A stretch of DNA of 42,436 nucleotides from Paenisporosarcina sp. TG20 (GCF_000286315.1 NZ_ALJG01000354.1:1-42436), one strand, 5' to 3'; positions 15,941-25,403 are shown, numbered from the stretch's first letter. Translations and numbers: made by a program. The notes: generated by a model from the letters alone, not told the origin.

Positions 15941-16864
15941 TTATACAAAAATTATTCTAGATAAATAAATTACAAACGTGACTGTTATTGCACTAAAGAT
16001 TGTAGAAAGAAGTACTGCTTGAGCTGCAAATGCAGGTTCATTTTCATATTCTTGTGCAAGTATTGCGCTGTTTACTGAACTGGGGACTGCTGAAGCAATA
16101 AACAAAGCTTGTGCAGTTATCGTATCAACTTCGAGAAAAGAGATTATGATAAAGGCTAAAATTGGACTGATTAGTAGTCTGACACAGACATTCAAGTAAA
16201 CCGTAAACATATTTTTAGTGAAATTGAGTTGTACAACCTGTGCTCCTAGGGTTAAAAGTGCTATAGCAATAAGTGAATCCGCAATATAAGATCCTGATAT
16301 GTATAGAAATTGTGGAAGTGTAATATTAAAAGCGTTTAACCCAAGGCCAATAAACATGGCATAAAGAACGGGCATTTTAAAATAAGGAATAGAAGCTTTT
16401 AACATATCTTTATTAATTTTCTGTAAAGTGATAATACCATATGAGTAAACAAGTAAGTTTTGAAATGTTAAAATTAAAACCTGGACAGCCATTGCGATAG
16501 GATCTTGTCGAAAGACTAAATCGTTTACAGAGATCCCGTAGTTTCCAGAATTGTAGAAAAGCGCACTATGAGAAAAAGCAGTACTAAGTCCATTATGGAA
16601 ACGGAAAACCCTAGAGATTATCATGGATACAAAATACAATAAAACACTTAAACCAATGAAAAAGAGCAGTACTTTTAAAAATAACTCCCAATTTAGATCC
16701 GTTTCATATAGGCGAATTAAAATTAATCCAGGAACTAAATAATATATGTTTATTTTAGCTAAGGTGTTTAAATTGAATTGGAACTTGAGATGAAGAAGTG
16801 AACCAAAGCCAATAAGAATGAGGATTGGTAAAAGGATATTGAAAAAAATACTAAGAATTTCCAT
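15941..16864 (-). CDS. AEC family transporter (auxin efflux carrier-like)
   Basis: A 307-residue membrane protein with about ten spans in two halves. Family marks include the N-terminal ILLPILILIGFGSLL, the FYNSGNYGISV motif and the C-terminal ASAVPSSVNSAILAQEY. Bacterial AEC members such as malate permeases move organic acids. The start ATG is preceded by AAAGGAG. It is the only gene on the minus strand inside the catabolic block and has its own upstream region with a candidate operator at 16923. Confidence 0.92.
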   Translation of the reverse strand: MEILSIFFNILLPILILIGFGSLLHLKFQFNLNTLAKINIYYLVPGLILIRLYETDLNWELFLKVLLFFIGLSVLLYFVSMIISRVFRFHNGLSTAFSHSALFYNSGNYGISVNDLVFRQDPIAMAVQVLILTFQNLLVYSYGIITLQKINKDMLKASIPYFKMPVLYAMFIGLGLNAFNITLPQFLYISGSYIADSLIAIALLTLGAQVVQLNFTKNMFTVYLNVCVRLLISPILAFIIISFLEVDTITAQALFIASAVPSSVNSAILAQEYENEPAFAAQAVLLSTIFSAITVTFVIYLSRIIFV

Positions 16865-17164
16865 AGACAGACTCCTTTTATTTAAACAACGTAATTATTA
16901 GAATATTTATAGATAAGAGATATTGTATACTATAGCCCTTTGATTTATGTGAAGAAAGTCATTTTTCAGAAATTGAAGAAATTAAAATTAAAAGAAGTGA
17001 TTTTGAGGACGATAATTCAAATTTTGATAGGGACTTTTAAAGTTATTATGTAAAACCTTGAATAATTTTTAAAGCATGAAACACTAAGTACCATATTAAA
17101 AGCAGAACTCTAAACATCCGATTACAAATACATAATTAAATAAAAGAACCAGGAGGGAAAAGTT
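16865..17164. other. Divergent intergenic region between AEC and enoyl-CoA hydratase genes
   Basis: Three hundred bases of very AT-rich sequence separate divergent genes, so promoters in both directions are expected. I see a candidate operator at 16923-16932 and no coding potential. Confidence 0.6.
16923..16932 (+). promoter_or_regulatory. Candidate GntR operator upstream of the AEC gene
   Basis: TTGTATACTA fits the FadR-family half-site pattern TNGT-N2-ACNA and resembles the TTGTATCCAA sites elsewhere in the island. It lies 59 bases upstream of the AEC start. Confidence 0.4.
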
Positions 17165-17959
17165 GTGAAAAAATGGGAAACAATTATATTAAACGAAGAT
17201 CACAGCTCTGAGAATGTTTATATTATTGAACTAAACAGACCTGATGCAATGAATTCTTTAAACACAACAATGGGGATAGAATTGATTGAATGCTTAGAAC
17301 ACTTAAAAAATATTGAAAATTTACGAGTTCTTGTATTAACAGGTACAGGTGAAAAAAGTTTCTGTGTGGGTGCTGATTTAAAAGAAAGAAAAGGCATGAC
17401 TAATGACCAGTGGAAGCTACAACATGATATTTTTGAAGATGCATATGAGTTATTAAGGGACTTCCCATTTCCTGTAATTGCATCTGTAAATGGTTTTGCT
17501 CTAGGAGGTGGTATGGAGATGCTTTTAAGCTGTGATCTTCGCTATTCGGCTGAGCATGCAAAAATGGGATTCCCTGAGGTGAAATTAGGGATTATCCCAG
17601 GTGTCGGTGGAACGCAACTATTGCCTAGAGCGATACCGATAGGATTGGCAAAAGAATTTCTATTTAGAGGGAATCAAATCGATGCACAAAAAGCACTAGA
17701 ATCAAGCATCTTAAATGGCGTTTTCAAAAAAGAAGAGTTACTTTTTAATACTTTGGAAATAGCAAAAGAAATCGCTAAAAATGCCCCTTTATCACTTAAA
17801 GCTATAAAAAAATCAATTAATACAGGTCTACAAACAGATATCAATACTGCCTTAACCATTGAATTAGATCAATATTATAAATGTGCAAATTCAGAAGATA
17901 GAAAAGAAGGTATTTTATCTTTTAATGAAAAGCGAAAACCAAATTGGCAGGGGAAATAA
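17165..17959 (+). CDS. Enoyl-CoA hydratase/isomerase family protein
   Basis: A 264-residue crotonase-fold protein. The CoA-binding and oxyanion-hole regions are seen as FCVGADLKERKG and FALGGGMEMLLSCDLRYS. The catalytic-glutamate region FPEVKLGIIPGVGGTQLLPR has Glu at the position of the classical hydratase acid. It hydrates or isomerises an enoyl-CoA; the chain is unknown, but the neighbouring acyl-CoA dehydrogenase, CitE-like lyase and CoA-transferase fit a short dicarboxylyl-CoA. The GTG start follows AGGAGGGAAAAGTT. It is the first gene of a long plus-strand run. Confidence 0.92.
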   Translation: MKKWETIILNEDHSSENVYIIELNRPDAMNSLNTTMGIELIECLEHLKNIENLRVLVLTGTGEKSFCVGADLKERKGMTNDQWKLQHDIFEDAYELLRDFPFPVIASVNGFALGGGMEMLLSCDLRYSAEHAKMGFPEVKLGIIPGVGGTQLLPRAIPIGLAKEFLFRGNQIDAQKALESSILNGVFKKEELLFNTLEIAKEIAKNAPLSLKAIKKSINTGLQTDINTALTIELDQYYKCANSEDRKEGILSFNEKRKPNWQGK

Positions 17960-17983
17960 AGTTACATATAGGAGGATGTTTAT

Positions 17984-19144
17984 ATGTCTGTAAGTACAAT
18001 GGAAGATTTAAATCTTATCAGGAAAAGTGTGCGATCACTTTGTGAAAAATTCCCTGAAGATTATTGGAAAGAAATTGATAAAAATCAGGAGTATCCAGAA
18101 AAGTTTATTAAAGCCTTAACAGATGAAGGATGGTTGTCGGTATTGATTCCTGAAGAATATGGTGGATCGGGGCTTGGTATGATTGAAGCAGGAATTATCT
18201 TGGAAGAAATCAACCGTTCGGGAGGGAATGCTGGGGCTGGGCATGCACAAATGTACACGATGGGGGCTGTTCTTCGCCATGGAAATGATGAACAAAAGAA
18301 ACGGTTCTTGCCTAAAATTGCAAGTGGAGAATTACGTCTACAAGCATTTGGTATTACCGAGCCAACTGCTGGAAGCGATACGACCAGCATCATTACAACA
18401 GCTGAGCGACAAGGTGGCAAATATATTGTAAATGGTCAAAAGATTTGGACGTCACGTGCAAAATACTCAGACTTAATGTTGTTACTGGCAAGAACAACGC
18501 CGAAAGATAAAGTACTGAAGAAGACAGATGGATTGAGTTTATTTATTTTAGATATGCAAGATCAAAAAGATAGAATTATTATTCGTGATATTGAAACGAT
18601 GATTAATCATGCTACTACTGAGGTGTTTTTCGAGAATGCAGAGATTCCGGTAGAAAACTTAATTGGTGAAGAAGGAAAAGGATTCCGTTACGTTTTAAGT
18701 GGGATGAATGCTGAAAGAATTTTAATTGCTTCCGAAAGTGTTGGAGACGGTTTATATTTCGTTGATAAATCAGTAAAATATGCAAATGAACGAGAAGTAT
18801 TTGGTCGGCCTATTGGGCAAAACCAAGGGGTTCAATTTCCAATTTCACGTGCATACATGGAAATTGAAGCAGCAAAGCTAATGAGGGACAAAGCATCTAA
18901 AATGTTTGATGCAAATGAAGTCTGTGGAGCAGAGGCAAATATGGCGAAGTATTTAGCTTCTGAAGCTACGTGGAAAGCAGCAAACTCTGCCATGGATACT
19001 TTTGGTGGTTACGGATTTGCTACAGAGTACCATATCGAAAGGAAGTTTAGAGAAGCACGGTTATTTATTATTGCTCCTGTTACGAATAATCTTGTCGTCA
19101 GCTATGTTGGCCAACATGTTCTGGGAATGCCAAGATCATTTTAA
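17984..19144 (+). CDS. Acyl-CoA dehydrogenase family protein
   Basis: A 386-residue flavoprotein. FAD and substrate-binding blocks are ITEPTAGSDTT and KIWTSRA, and the C-terminal FGGYGFATEYHIERKFREAR. The usual catalytic Glu in EGTxEI near the C terminus is missing: the sequence reads RLFIIAPVTNNL. A glutamate at residue 244 (SGMNAERILIA) aligns with the alternative base used by isovaleryl-CoA and long-chain acyl-CoA dehydrogenases, so activity is likely retained. The start ATG follows AGGAGG. It lies 24 bases after the crotonase gene and is probably co-transcribed. It could oxidise a branched or dicarboxylyl-CoA. Confidence 0.93.
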   Translation: MSVSTMEDLNLIRKSVRSLCEKFPEDYWKEIDKNQEYPEKFIKALTDEGWLSVLIPEEYGGSGLGMIEAGIILEEINRSGGNAGAGHAQMYTMGAVLRHGNDEQKKRFLPKIASGELRLQAFGITEPTAGSDTTSIITTAERQGGKYIVNGQKIWTSRAKYSDLMLLLARTTPKDKVLKKTDGLSLFILDMQDQKDRIIIRDIETMINHATTEVFFENAEIPVENLIGEEGKGFRYVLSGMNAERILIASESVGDGLYFVDKSVKYANEREVFGRPIGQNQGVQFPISRAYMEIEAAKLMRDKASKMFDANEVCGAEANMAKYLASEATWKAANSAMDTFGGYGFATEYHIERKFREARLFIIAPVTNNLVVSYVGQHVLGMPRSF

Positions 19145-19204
19145 ATTAAAAAGCCATATGATTTTACAATGGATTTTTAATTTATTTAAAAGGAGATTAG
19201 AGAA

Positions 19205-20545
19205 ATGGAACTTAGTAGAAAGTTAGCAAAATACAGTCTGGATTTATCGTATGAACAGCTACCACCTAACGTTGTTGAATTTACGAAGCTTTGCATATTA
19301 GATTATTTTGGATCAGCTATTGCTGGTTCCGATAAAATTCCTGCTCAACTGATAAGTGAATTAGTAAAGGACTTAGGGGGAACGGAGCAGGCAAGCCTTT
19401 TTACTGGAGGAAAATCCTCTGTTTTAAACGCCGCTTTAGTGAATGGTGCATCAAGTCATACAGTGGAGCTTGATGACATCCATAAAGGATCAATTATCCA
19501 TGCTGCGACTGTTGTAATTCCTGCAGCAATCGCTATTGCAGAATGGAAAAAATTATCTGGAAAAGAGTTAATTACTGCAATAGTTATCGGCTATGAAGTT
19601 TGTTTTAGAATTGGAGAAGCAGTATCACCTTCTCATTACTATTATTGGCATAATACTGCTACATGTGGAACTTTTGGGGCAGCTATTGCTGCTGCAAAAT
19701 TACTTGATTTAAATGAAGAGGAAATGATAAATGCATTAGGCAATGCGGGTACTCAGGCAGCAGGGTTGTGGGAGTTTATTGAAGATGGAGCAATGACAAA
19801 ACAGCTTCACACGGGTAAAGCGGCGATGAACGGAGTAATGTCAGCACTATTATCCCAAAAAGGGTTTACTGGTCCTCAGAAAATACTCGAAGGCAAACGA
19901 GGATTTTTTAAAGCTATGAGTGAAGAATACAATGAAGAAAAGATAACTGAAGGTTTGGGTGAGGAATATAAGATTTTAGAAAATTCCTTTAAAATTCATG
20001 CCTCGTGTCGACATACACATCACGCTATCGACTTATTAATAGAGATCTTTAACGAACGAACTCCTTCTCTCAAAGAAATACAGTCTATTACCGTTAACTC
20101 GTATCAAGCGGTTATTAATATTACAGATAATAATGATCCCCAAACACAGTATGCCGCTAAGTTTAGTGTGCAATTTTGTTCAGCATTGGCCATTCTAAGA
20201 GGGAAAGCAAGTTTAGACGACTTTGATGAGTCTACTTTATGGGATAAAGAAATCCGAAACTTAATGAAGAAAGTAAAGGTTGTATTAGATCCGCAAATTA
20301 ATGCAAATTATCCTAATCAATGGGGTGCTACTGTGGAGGTTAATTTTACAAATGGAGAAACAATAAAAAAGGTTACAGACTTTCCAAAAGGAGATCCGGA
20401 AAATGCTGTGACAACAGAAGAACTGTTAGAAAAATTCATGAATTTGTCTAGTAAATATTCAGACAAGAAAAGAACAAATATTGCTGAAGCTATATTTGAG
20501 CTAGAGTTATTAGAGAATGCTGAAGAAATAATGGCAAATATTTAG
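19205..20545 (+). CDS. MmgE/PrpD family protein (dehydratase/decarboxylase), copy 2
   Basis: A 446-residue paralogue of the 14146 gene with the same domain order. Compared with copy 1 the active-site loop differs (VELDDIHKGSIIHAA: the threonine and HPSG are replaced). The YYWHNTATCG histidine, the HTGKAA lysine and the RHTHHAIDL histidines remain. This suggests a different substrate or reaction from copy 1. The start ATG follows AAAAGGAGATTAGAG. It sits between the acyl-CoA dehydrogenase and the PaaI-like thioesterase, all in one direction with short gaps. Confidence 0.9.
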   Translation: MELSRKLAKYSLDLSYEQLPPNVVEFTKLCILDYFGSAIAGSDKIPAQLISELVKDLGGTEQASLFTGGKSSVLNAALVNGASSHTVELDDIHKGSIIHAATVVIPAAIAIAEWKKLSGKELITAIVIGYEVCFRIGEAVSPSHYYYWHNTATCGTFGAAIAAAKLLDLNEEEMINALGNAGTQAAGLWEFIEDGAMTKQLHTGKAAMNGVMSALLSQKGFTGPQKILEGKRGFFKAMSEEYNEEKITEGLGEEYKILENSFKIHASCRHTHHAIDLLIEIFNERTPSLKEIQSITVNSYQAVINITDNNDPQTQYAAKFSVQFCSALAILRGKASLDDFDESTLWDKEIRNLMKKVKVVLDPQINANYPNQWGATVEVNFTNGETIKKVTDFPKGDPENAVTTEELLEKFMNLSSKYSDKKRTNIAEAIFELELLENAEEIMANI

Positions 20546-20562
20546 ATAAAGAGGGAGAAGTA

Positions 20563-21072
20563 ATGATTGACGAAAGCAACATTGAACATGATAAACAATT
20601 AGATTTTATTCAACAACAATTAAAAACCTTGAGTAAGAATGAGCTGAGTCAAATATCTTATTTGCTATCTCTATATCAGGACTCAGCTTCTAATCAAGAG
20701 TCCCCAACGATTCCAATGCACTTTTTAGGTAAATTTTTAGGGATTAAAGAAAATCTAGATGGAACAACTGAGATGAAGCTAGGTTTACAAAATGAAAATA
20801 CATACGGGGTCGCTCAGGGAGGTTCTATTTATACGCTTGCTGATGTTGCTATCGGCTTTAGCATATTAAAGAACTTAGCAGAAGGAGAAAAAGTTTTCAC
20901 CTTAGAATTGAAGGTCAACTTTATAGAAAAAGGCCAGGGGTCCCGTCTTATAGCAACTCCATCCATTCTACGCCAAGGAAAGAGAATGGTTGTTTCCGAG
21001 TGCACTATCACTGATGAAAAAGGAAGATTAATAGCAAAGGCTCTTGGTACCTTTTATATCGTTAGAGGATAA
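20563..21072 (+). CDS. PaaI family hotdog thioesterase
   Basis: A 169-residue protein with a C-terminal hotdog fold. The family core reads YGVAQGGSIYTLADVAIGF, where the usual HGG is QGG, followed by LELKVNFIEKGQGSRLIATP. The N-terminal ~50 residues are a helical extension. PaaI-type enzymes hydrolyse acyl-CoA esters, often to rescue CoA from stalled intermediates. The ATG follows GAGGGAGAAG. It is 17 bases after the second MmgE/PrpD gene. Confidence 0.88.
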   Translation: MIDESNIEHDKQLDFIQQQLKTLSKNELSQISYLLSLYQDSASNQESPTIPMHFLGKFLGIKENLDGTTEMKLGLQNENTYGVAQGGSIYTLADVAIGFSILKNLAEGEKVFTLELKVNFIEKGQGSRLIATPSILRQGKRMVVSECTITDEKGRLIAKALGTFYIVRG

Positions 21073-21088
21073 GAAAGAAGGATGAGAA

Positions 21089-21934
21089 ATGAAAGAAATT
21101 CATTATCAAGATATCGTTGAAGAAGTAAAGGAAATGTGTAAGAAGTCTAATACTAATTTGGGAGAGGATGTTTATTCTGCTTTTAGAAAAGCATTAAAAA
21201 CGGAGCGCTCAGAAACCGGTAAAGAGATTCTTGCACAGTTAATCGAAAATGCTGATATTGCTAAAGCTGAACAAGTACCAATGTGCCAAGATACAGGTAC
21301 AGCAGTCTTTATTGTTGAAGTAGGTCAAAGCTGCCATATCGTAGGGGGAAGCTTGGTAGATGCGATCAATGAAGGGGTTGCGAAGGGGTACGGGGAAGGT
21401 TATTTGAGAAATTCTATAATTTATCACCCATTAAATCGGAAAAATACGGGGAATAATACACCGGCTGTCGTTCATATTGAACTCGTAGAAGGTGAACATC
21501 TTACGATTCATATGACTGCCAAAGGAGGAGGGGCGGAGAATATGAGTGATTTAAAAATGTTAAAACCCTCTGACGGCATGGAAGGAGTAAAGAAGTATAT
21601 TTTATCCATTGTTAAAGAAGCTGGTCCGAATGCATGTCCACCGCTAGTGGTAGGGGTTGGTATTGGCGGGAACTTTGAACGTTGTGCGTATCTTGCTAAA
21701 AAATCACTATTTCGACCATTAGGAATTCGCCATACCGATCCTGAAATTGCTGAGTTAGAGGAAGAGCTAATAATTGAAATTAATCGTTTGGGTATTGGTC
21801 CACAAGGGATGGGTGGAAGTACAACGGCGTTGGATGTGAAGATAGAAGTTGAGTCTTGTCATATTTCTGCGTTGCCCGTTGCTATAAACCTTAATTGCCA
21901 TGCCAGCCGTCATCAAACTATTACTGTGAATTGA
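21089..21934 (+). CDS. Class I fumarase / L-tartrate dehydratase alpha-type subunit
   Basis: A 281-residue protein matching the N-terminal domain of class I fumarases and TtdA. Cysteines that ligate the [4Fe-4S] cluster in the family appear in MCQDTGTAVF, NACPPLVVG and LNCHASRH. Other marks are AKGGGAENMSDLKML and GVGIGGNFERCAYLAKK. With the next gene it forms a two-subunit hydro-lyase acting on fumarate/malate, tartrate or mesaconate-type substrates. The set of tartrate-related genes around it favours L-tartrate dehydratase, but sequence alone does not separate this from fumarase. The ATG follows GAAGGATGAG. Confidence 0.9.
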   Translation: MKEIHYQDIVEEVKEMCKKSNTNLGEDVYSAFRKALKTERSETGKEILAQLIENADIAKAEQVPMCQDTGTAVFIVEVGQSCHIVGGSLVDAINEGVAKGYGEGYLRNSIIYHPLNRKNTGNNTPAVVHIELVEGEHLTIHMTAKGGGAENMSDLKMLKPSDGMEGVKKYILSIVKEAGPNACPPLVVGVGIGGNFERCAYLAKKSLFRPLGIRHTDPEIAELEEELIIEINRLGIGPQGMGGSTTALDVKIEVESCHISALPVAINLNCHASRHQTITVN

Positions 21935-21944
21935 GGAGAGTAAT

Positions 21945-22493
21945 GTGCCAAAAGAAATCAGACTTCCATTAAATGATGATGAATTAATTTCTTTAAAAGC
22001 AGGAGATCGAATTTTACTGTCTGGGATTGTTTACACTGCCAGAGATGCGGCCCATAAAAGAATGGTCGAACAAGAAAAAGAAGGAATTCCTTTTCCAATT
22101 GATCTTGCGGGACAGGTTCTTTATTATGTAGGCCCAACACCGGCAAAGCCTGGCGAGGCTATTGGGTCAGCTGGACCTACAACTAGTGGTCGAATGGATC
22201 TATACACTCCAAGGCTTCTTGAAAAAGGGTTGAAAGGCATGATTGGAAAGGGTTACCGAAGCGAAGAAGTGAAACGCTCAATAGTAACACATAAGGCAGT
22301 TTATTTTGGTGCAGTTGGAGGAGCTGCTGCATTAATCTCACGTTCAATCAAATCCGCTGAAGTAGTTGCATATGAAGATTTAGGAACAGAAGCAATTCGC
22401 AAATTAACAATTGAAAAGTTTCCAGTATTCGTCATCAATGACATACATGGCGGGGACATTTACCAAGAAGGGGTCGCGAAATATAAGTTGTAA
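21945..22493 (+). CDS. Class I fumarase / L-tartrate dehydratase beta-type subunit
   Basis: A 182-residue protein matching the C-terminal domain of class I fumarases and TtdB. Recognisable blocks are GDRILLSGIVYTARDAAHKRM, LYYVGPTPAKPGEAIGSAGPTTSGRMD and GKGYRSEEV. The GTG start is preceded by GAGGAGAG and lies ten bases after the alpha-subunit stop, consistent with translation as a stoichiometric pair. Confidence 0.9.
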   Translation: MPKEIRLPLNDDELISLKAGDRILLSGIVYTARDAAHKRMVEQEKEGIPFPIDLAGQVLYYVGPTPAKPGEAIGSAGPTTSGRMDLYTPRLLEKGLKGMIGKGYRSEEVKRSIVTHKAVYFGAVGGAAALISRSIKSAEVVAYEDLGTEAIRKLTIEKFPVFVINDIHGGDIYQEGVAKYKL

Positions 22494-22540
22494 CTTTAAG
22501 GGAAAAGCTTTCAATGACAATTTGAAAGAAGGTATAAGGA

Positions 22541-23773
22541 TTGGAAACAAAAAAAGCTCCTTATAAAAGTAACGAATGGGAGTTCTGGAGAATTGTTATA
22601 GGGTTGCTCTTAGCCTCTTTTATGATTTTCGGGAATCTCTACATTGTTCAACCATTACTACCTATATTTTCAAGAGAATTTCAAATATCACCAGCATATT
22701 CAAGTCTAGCATTTACTCTTACGACGCTTTCGTTAGTAATTGGATTGTTAATATTCGGATTCTTCTCCGATCGCATAGGTCGAGTGAACATTATGCGTTG
22801 GACTTTATTACTTTCAATCCTGTCTTTATTTTTCATACCACTAGTTGACTCTTTTGAGTGGTTACTTGTCTGGAGAGTATTCACGGGATTTATGCTAGCA
22901 GGTTTACCAGCGGCAGCGATTGCTTATATTAACGAAGAAATTGATATGAAGTCCCGTGCTTTAGTCGTGTCGCTATATATTTCGAGTAATGCGTTTGGAG
23001 GAATGGCGGGTCGTTATGTTGGTGGGTATTTTGCGGAAAACTTTGATTGGCAACTAGGATTTTATTCTTTTGCCAGTGCAGGTCTAGTGATAAGTGTTAT
23101 TGTCATCAAATTGCTTCCAAGATCAAACTTTTTCAAGTTTAATAAAGGAACATTTATTCAAGACTTTGGTGGCATGACTATTCACTTAAAAGAACCACTA
23201 CTTCTTTATGCGTTTATCTTTGGGATGACAATCCAATTAGGATTTTCAGGCATTTGGACGTATATCCCGTTCCACCTAGAAAAAGACCCATATAACTTAT
23301 CGATCCAATTTATTTCTTTTCTGTACTTTACTTATTTGTTTGGGGTAGTAGGATCTTTATTTTCCTCAAGATTATCAATAAAATTCGGATTAATTAGGAC
23401 CATATGTACTGGACTTATTATTATGATAGTAGGAAATCTCCTAACTTTATTCATGCATACTTCTTTCATCATTACGGGATTATCATTAATCTGTTTTGGT
23501 TTTTTTATAGCTCATGCTATGGCATCCAACTGGGTCGGGATAACTGCTCAACATCATCGGAGTGGAGCCACAAGCTTATACTTAGTCAGTTATTACACAG
23601 GAGCATCTATCGGTGGAACAGCTATTGGTTTTGTTTGGTCCAGTTTTGGTTGGTTGGGCGTCAGTTTAACTTGTGCAATTTTACCTGCAATAGCGGGAAT
23701 ATTATTTTTAAAAATTATTGTAAGTAGTAGGGAAAGTAAAGAGGTCAGAGAGCTAAGCATGAAAGGAGAATAA
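22541..23773 (+). CDS. MFS transporter
   Basis: A 410-residue protein with twelve predicted membrane spans. The MFS loop 2-3 signature is seen as GFFSDRIGRVNIMRW, with FTGFMLAGLPAAAIAYINEE in the first half. The second half includes SNWVGITAQHHRSGATSLYLVSYYTGASIGG, typical of the YnfM-type subgroup. It is likely an exporter or importer of a pathway compound. The TTG start is preceded by AAAGAAGGTATAAGGA. It is followed after five bases by the oxidoreductase pseudogene, so they are co-transcribed. Confidence 0.9.
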   Translation: METKKAPYKSNEWEFWRIVIGLLLASFMIFGNLYIVQPLLPIFSREFQISPAYSSLAFTLTTLSLVIGLLIFGFFSDRIGRVNIMRWTLLLSILSLFFIPLVDSFEWLLVWRVFTGFMLAGLPAAAIAYINEEIDMKSRALVVSLYISSNAFGGMAGRYVGGYFAENFDWQLGFYSFASAGLVISVIVIKLLPRSNFFKFNKGTFIQDFGGMTIHLKEPLLLYAFIFGMTIQLGFSGIWTYIPFHLEKDPYNLSIQFISFLYFTYLFGVVGSLFSSRLSIKFGLIRTICTGLIIMIVGNLLTLFMHTSFIITGLSLICFGFFIAHAMASNWVGITAQHHRSGATSLYLVSYYTGASIGGTAIGFVWSSFGWLGVSLTCAILPAIAGILFLKIIVSSRESKEVRELSMKGE

Positions 23774-23778
23774 CACCG

Positions 23779-24665
23779 ATGAGGGTAGGGATAATAGGTC
23801 TAGGTAATATGGGTGGAAGAATGGCGAAGAGGCTATTAGAGCAAGATGTAGAGGTAGGAGTCTTTGATATCAATAAAGACTTTATTCAAACAGCGGTAAA
23901 ATTAGGGGCTGAGGAAGCAGAAAGCCCTGCGGATTTAGCATTAAAGTATGAGTATGTTATAACAGTCTTACCCAATGTATATATCGTCAAAGAAACATTA
24001 CTAGGTCCAGAAGGGCTATTGAAGACTTTTCGTCCGGAAAATTTATTAATTGAAATGACTACTTCTATTCCTTCAGTAACAAAGGAATTAAGCAATATTT
24101 TGAAGAATAAAGGCCTCAGAATGATAGATGCTCCTGTCAGTGGAGGAGTAAAAAAAGCTGAAGATGGATTACTATCCATAATGGTCGGTGGAGAAGTTGC
24201 TGATTTTGAAGAAGTTAAACCGCTTTTAAGTTGCATAGGACAAAATCTTTTTCATGTTGGAGATGCGGGAGCCGGACATACAATAAAAGCATTAAATAAT
24301 ATGATTTCCGCAACCACTTAGCAGCAACAGGCGAAGCATTGGCACTAGGAGTTAAACTTGGACTAGATTCTAGTAAAATGTTAAATGTAATTAATTCGAG
24401 TACAGGAAAAAGTTTTTCAAGTGATTTTAAATTTCCAAATCAAGTATTAACAAGGAAATTTGAGGTTGGATTTACACTCGATTTAATGGTAAAAGATTTA
24501 AAAATTGCTATGAATATGGCAGAAGAAGAAAAAGTACCAATGTTTATATCAAGTGCTTCTTTTCAATTATGGAAGCATGCTTGGTCTCAAGGCAGAGGTA
24601 GTGAGGACCATACAGCTATTGTGAAATATATAGAAGAAATGTTCGATGTTGAAATAAAAGGATAA
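23779..24665 (+). pseudogene. 3-hydroxyisobutyrate dehydrogenase / tartronate semialdehyde reductase family, frameshifted
   Basis: Two adjacent frames together encode one beta-hydroxyacid dehydrogenase of about 295 residues. The first part (23779-24321) has the NAD-binding GLGNMGGRMAKRL, the substrate motif DAPVSGGVKKAEDG and the catalytic Lys in KALNNM. The second continues LAATGEALALGVKLGLDSSK to the natural end at 24665. The break lies at about 24314-24319: SAT runs into a TAG, while the next frame resumes with LAATGEAL, which needs one extra base. This is a one-base deletion or a sequencing error. If functional it could reduce tartronate semialdehyde or oxidise a 3-hydroxyacid, consistent with tartrate breakdown. 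Confidence 0.88.
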
Positions 24666-24737
24666 AGGGTACTGTTATTAATTCTCACACATACATCAAT
24701 GTTTTTTTCGAGTAGAAAAGAATTAAGGGAGTGCAGA

Positions 24738-25403
24738 ATGGAGAAATTCAAATTATCTGAGCAAGACAGAGCAACCTTACAATTTAAGGTAACTACTAAA
24801 TTACGGGAATTGATATTAAAAGGTGAATTTAAAATGGGTGATCGCTTAATGCAAGAAGAATGGGCACAGAAACTAGGCGTAAGTAGAATGCCTCTTCGGG
24901 AAGCATTGCGACAGCTTGAAGTAGAAGGACTTGTTCGTATTGAACCAAGAAGAGGTGCAGTGGTAACCCCCGTGTCAACGGAAGATATAGAAGAAATCTA
25001 TCAGCTACGAGCAATTTTAGAAGGAGAAGCAGTAGCAATCTCACTGCCTTTTTTAGATGAAGAAGATATTGAAGAGTTAGAAATATTATATGACAAAATG
25101 GTTGGCTTAAAAACTAATGAAACAGACATGGAAACATACATGAAGTTAAATTTCCAATTCCATCAGATTTTAATCGACGGTTGTCCTTGGAGAAGAATTA
25201 AAGGATTTATTGATACGCTATGGAAAGGAATCCCTCCTTACACACCTAGTTTACTGGCCAATCATCTGGATGAGTCTCATAATGAGCATCGTCTTATGTT
25301 GAAATATGTAAAAGAAAAAGATGAAATAAAGCTAAAAGAAGTAACAACAAGACATATTATCAGAACTAAAGAAAATTTAATTAATATCATTCAAAACCGC
25401 TAA
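24738..25403 (+). CDS. GntR family transcriptional regulator, FCD subfamily
   Basis: A 221-residue regulator. The N-terminal winged helix-turn-helix shows LRELILKGEFKMGDRL, LGVSRMPLREALRQLEVEGLV and RRGAVVTPVS. The C-terminal all-helical FCD ligand-binding domain starts at IEEIYQLRAILEGEA. FCD members commonly bind an organic acid and repress their own catabolic operon. I chose ATG 24738, which follows AAGGGAGTG. It sits in the middle of the cluster, so it is the obvious candidate to bind the TNGTAT-type sites at 12671, 12831, 16923 and 26678. Confidence 0.92.
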   Translation: MEKFKLSEQDRATLQFKVTTKLRELILKGEFKMGDRLMQEEWAQKLGVSRMPLREALRQLEVEGLVRIEPRRGAVVTPVSTEDIEEIYQLRAILEGEAVAISLPFLDEEDIEELEILYDKMVGLKTNETDMETYMKLNFQFHQILIDGCPWRRIKGFIDTLWKGIPPYTPSLLANHLDESHNEHRLMLKYVKEKDEIKLKEVTTRHIIRTKENLINIIQNR

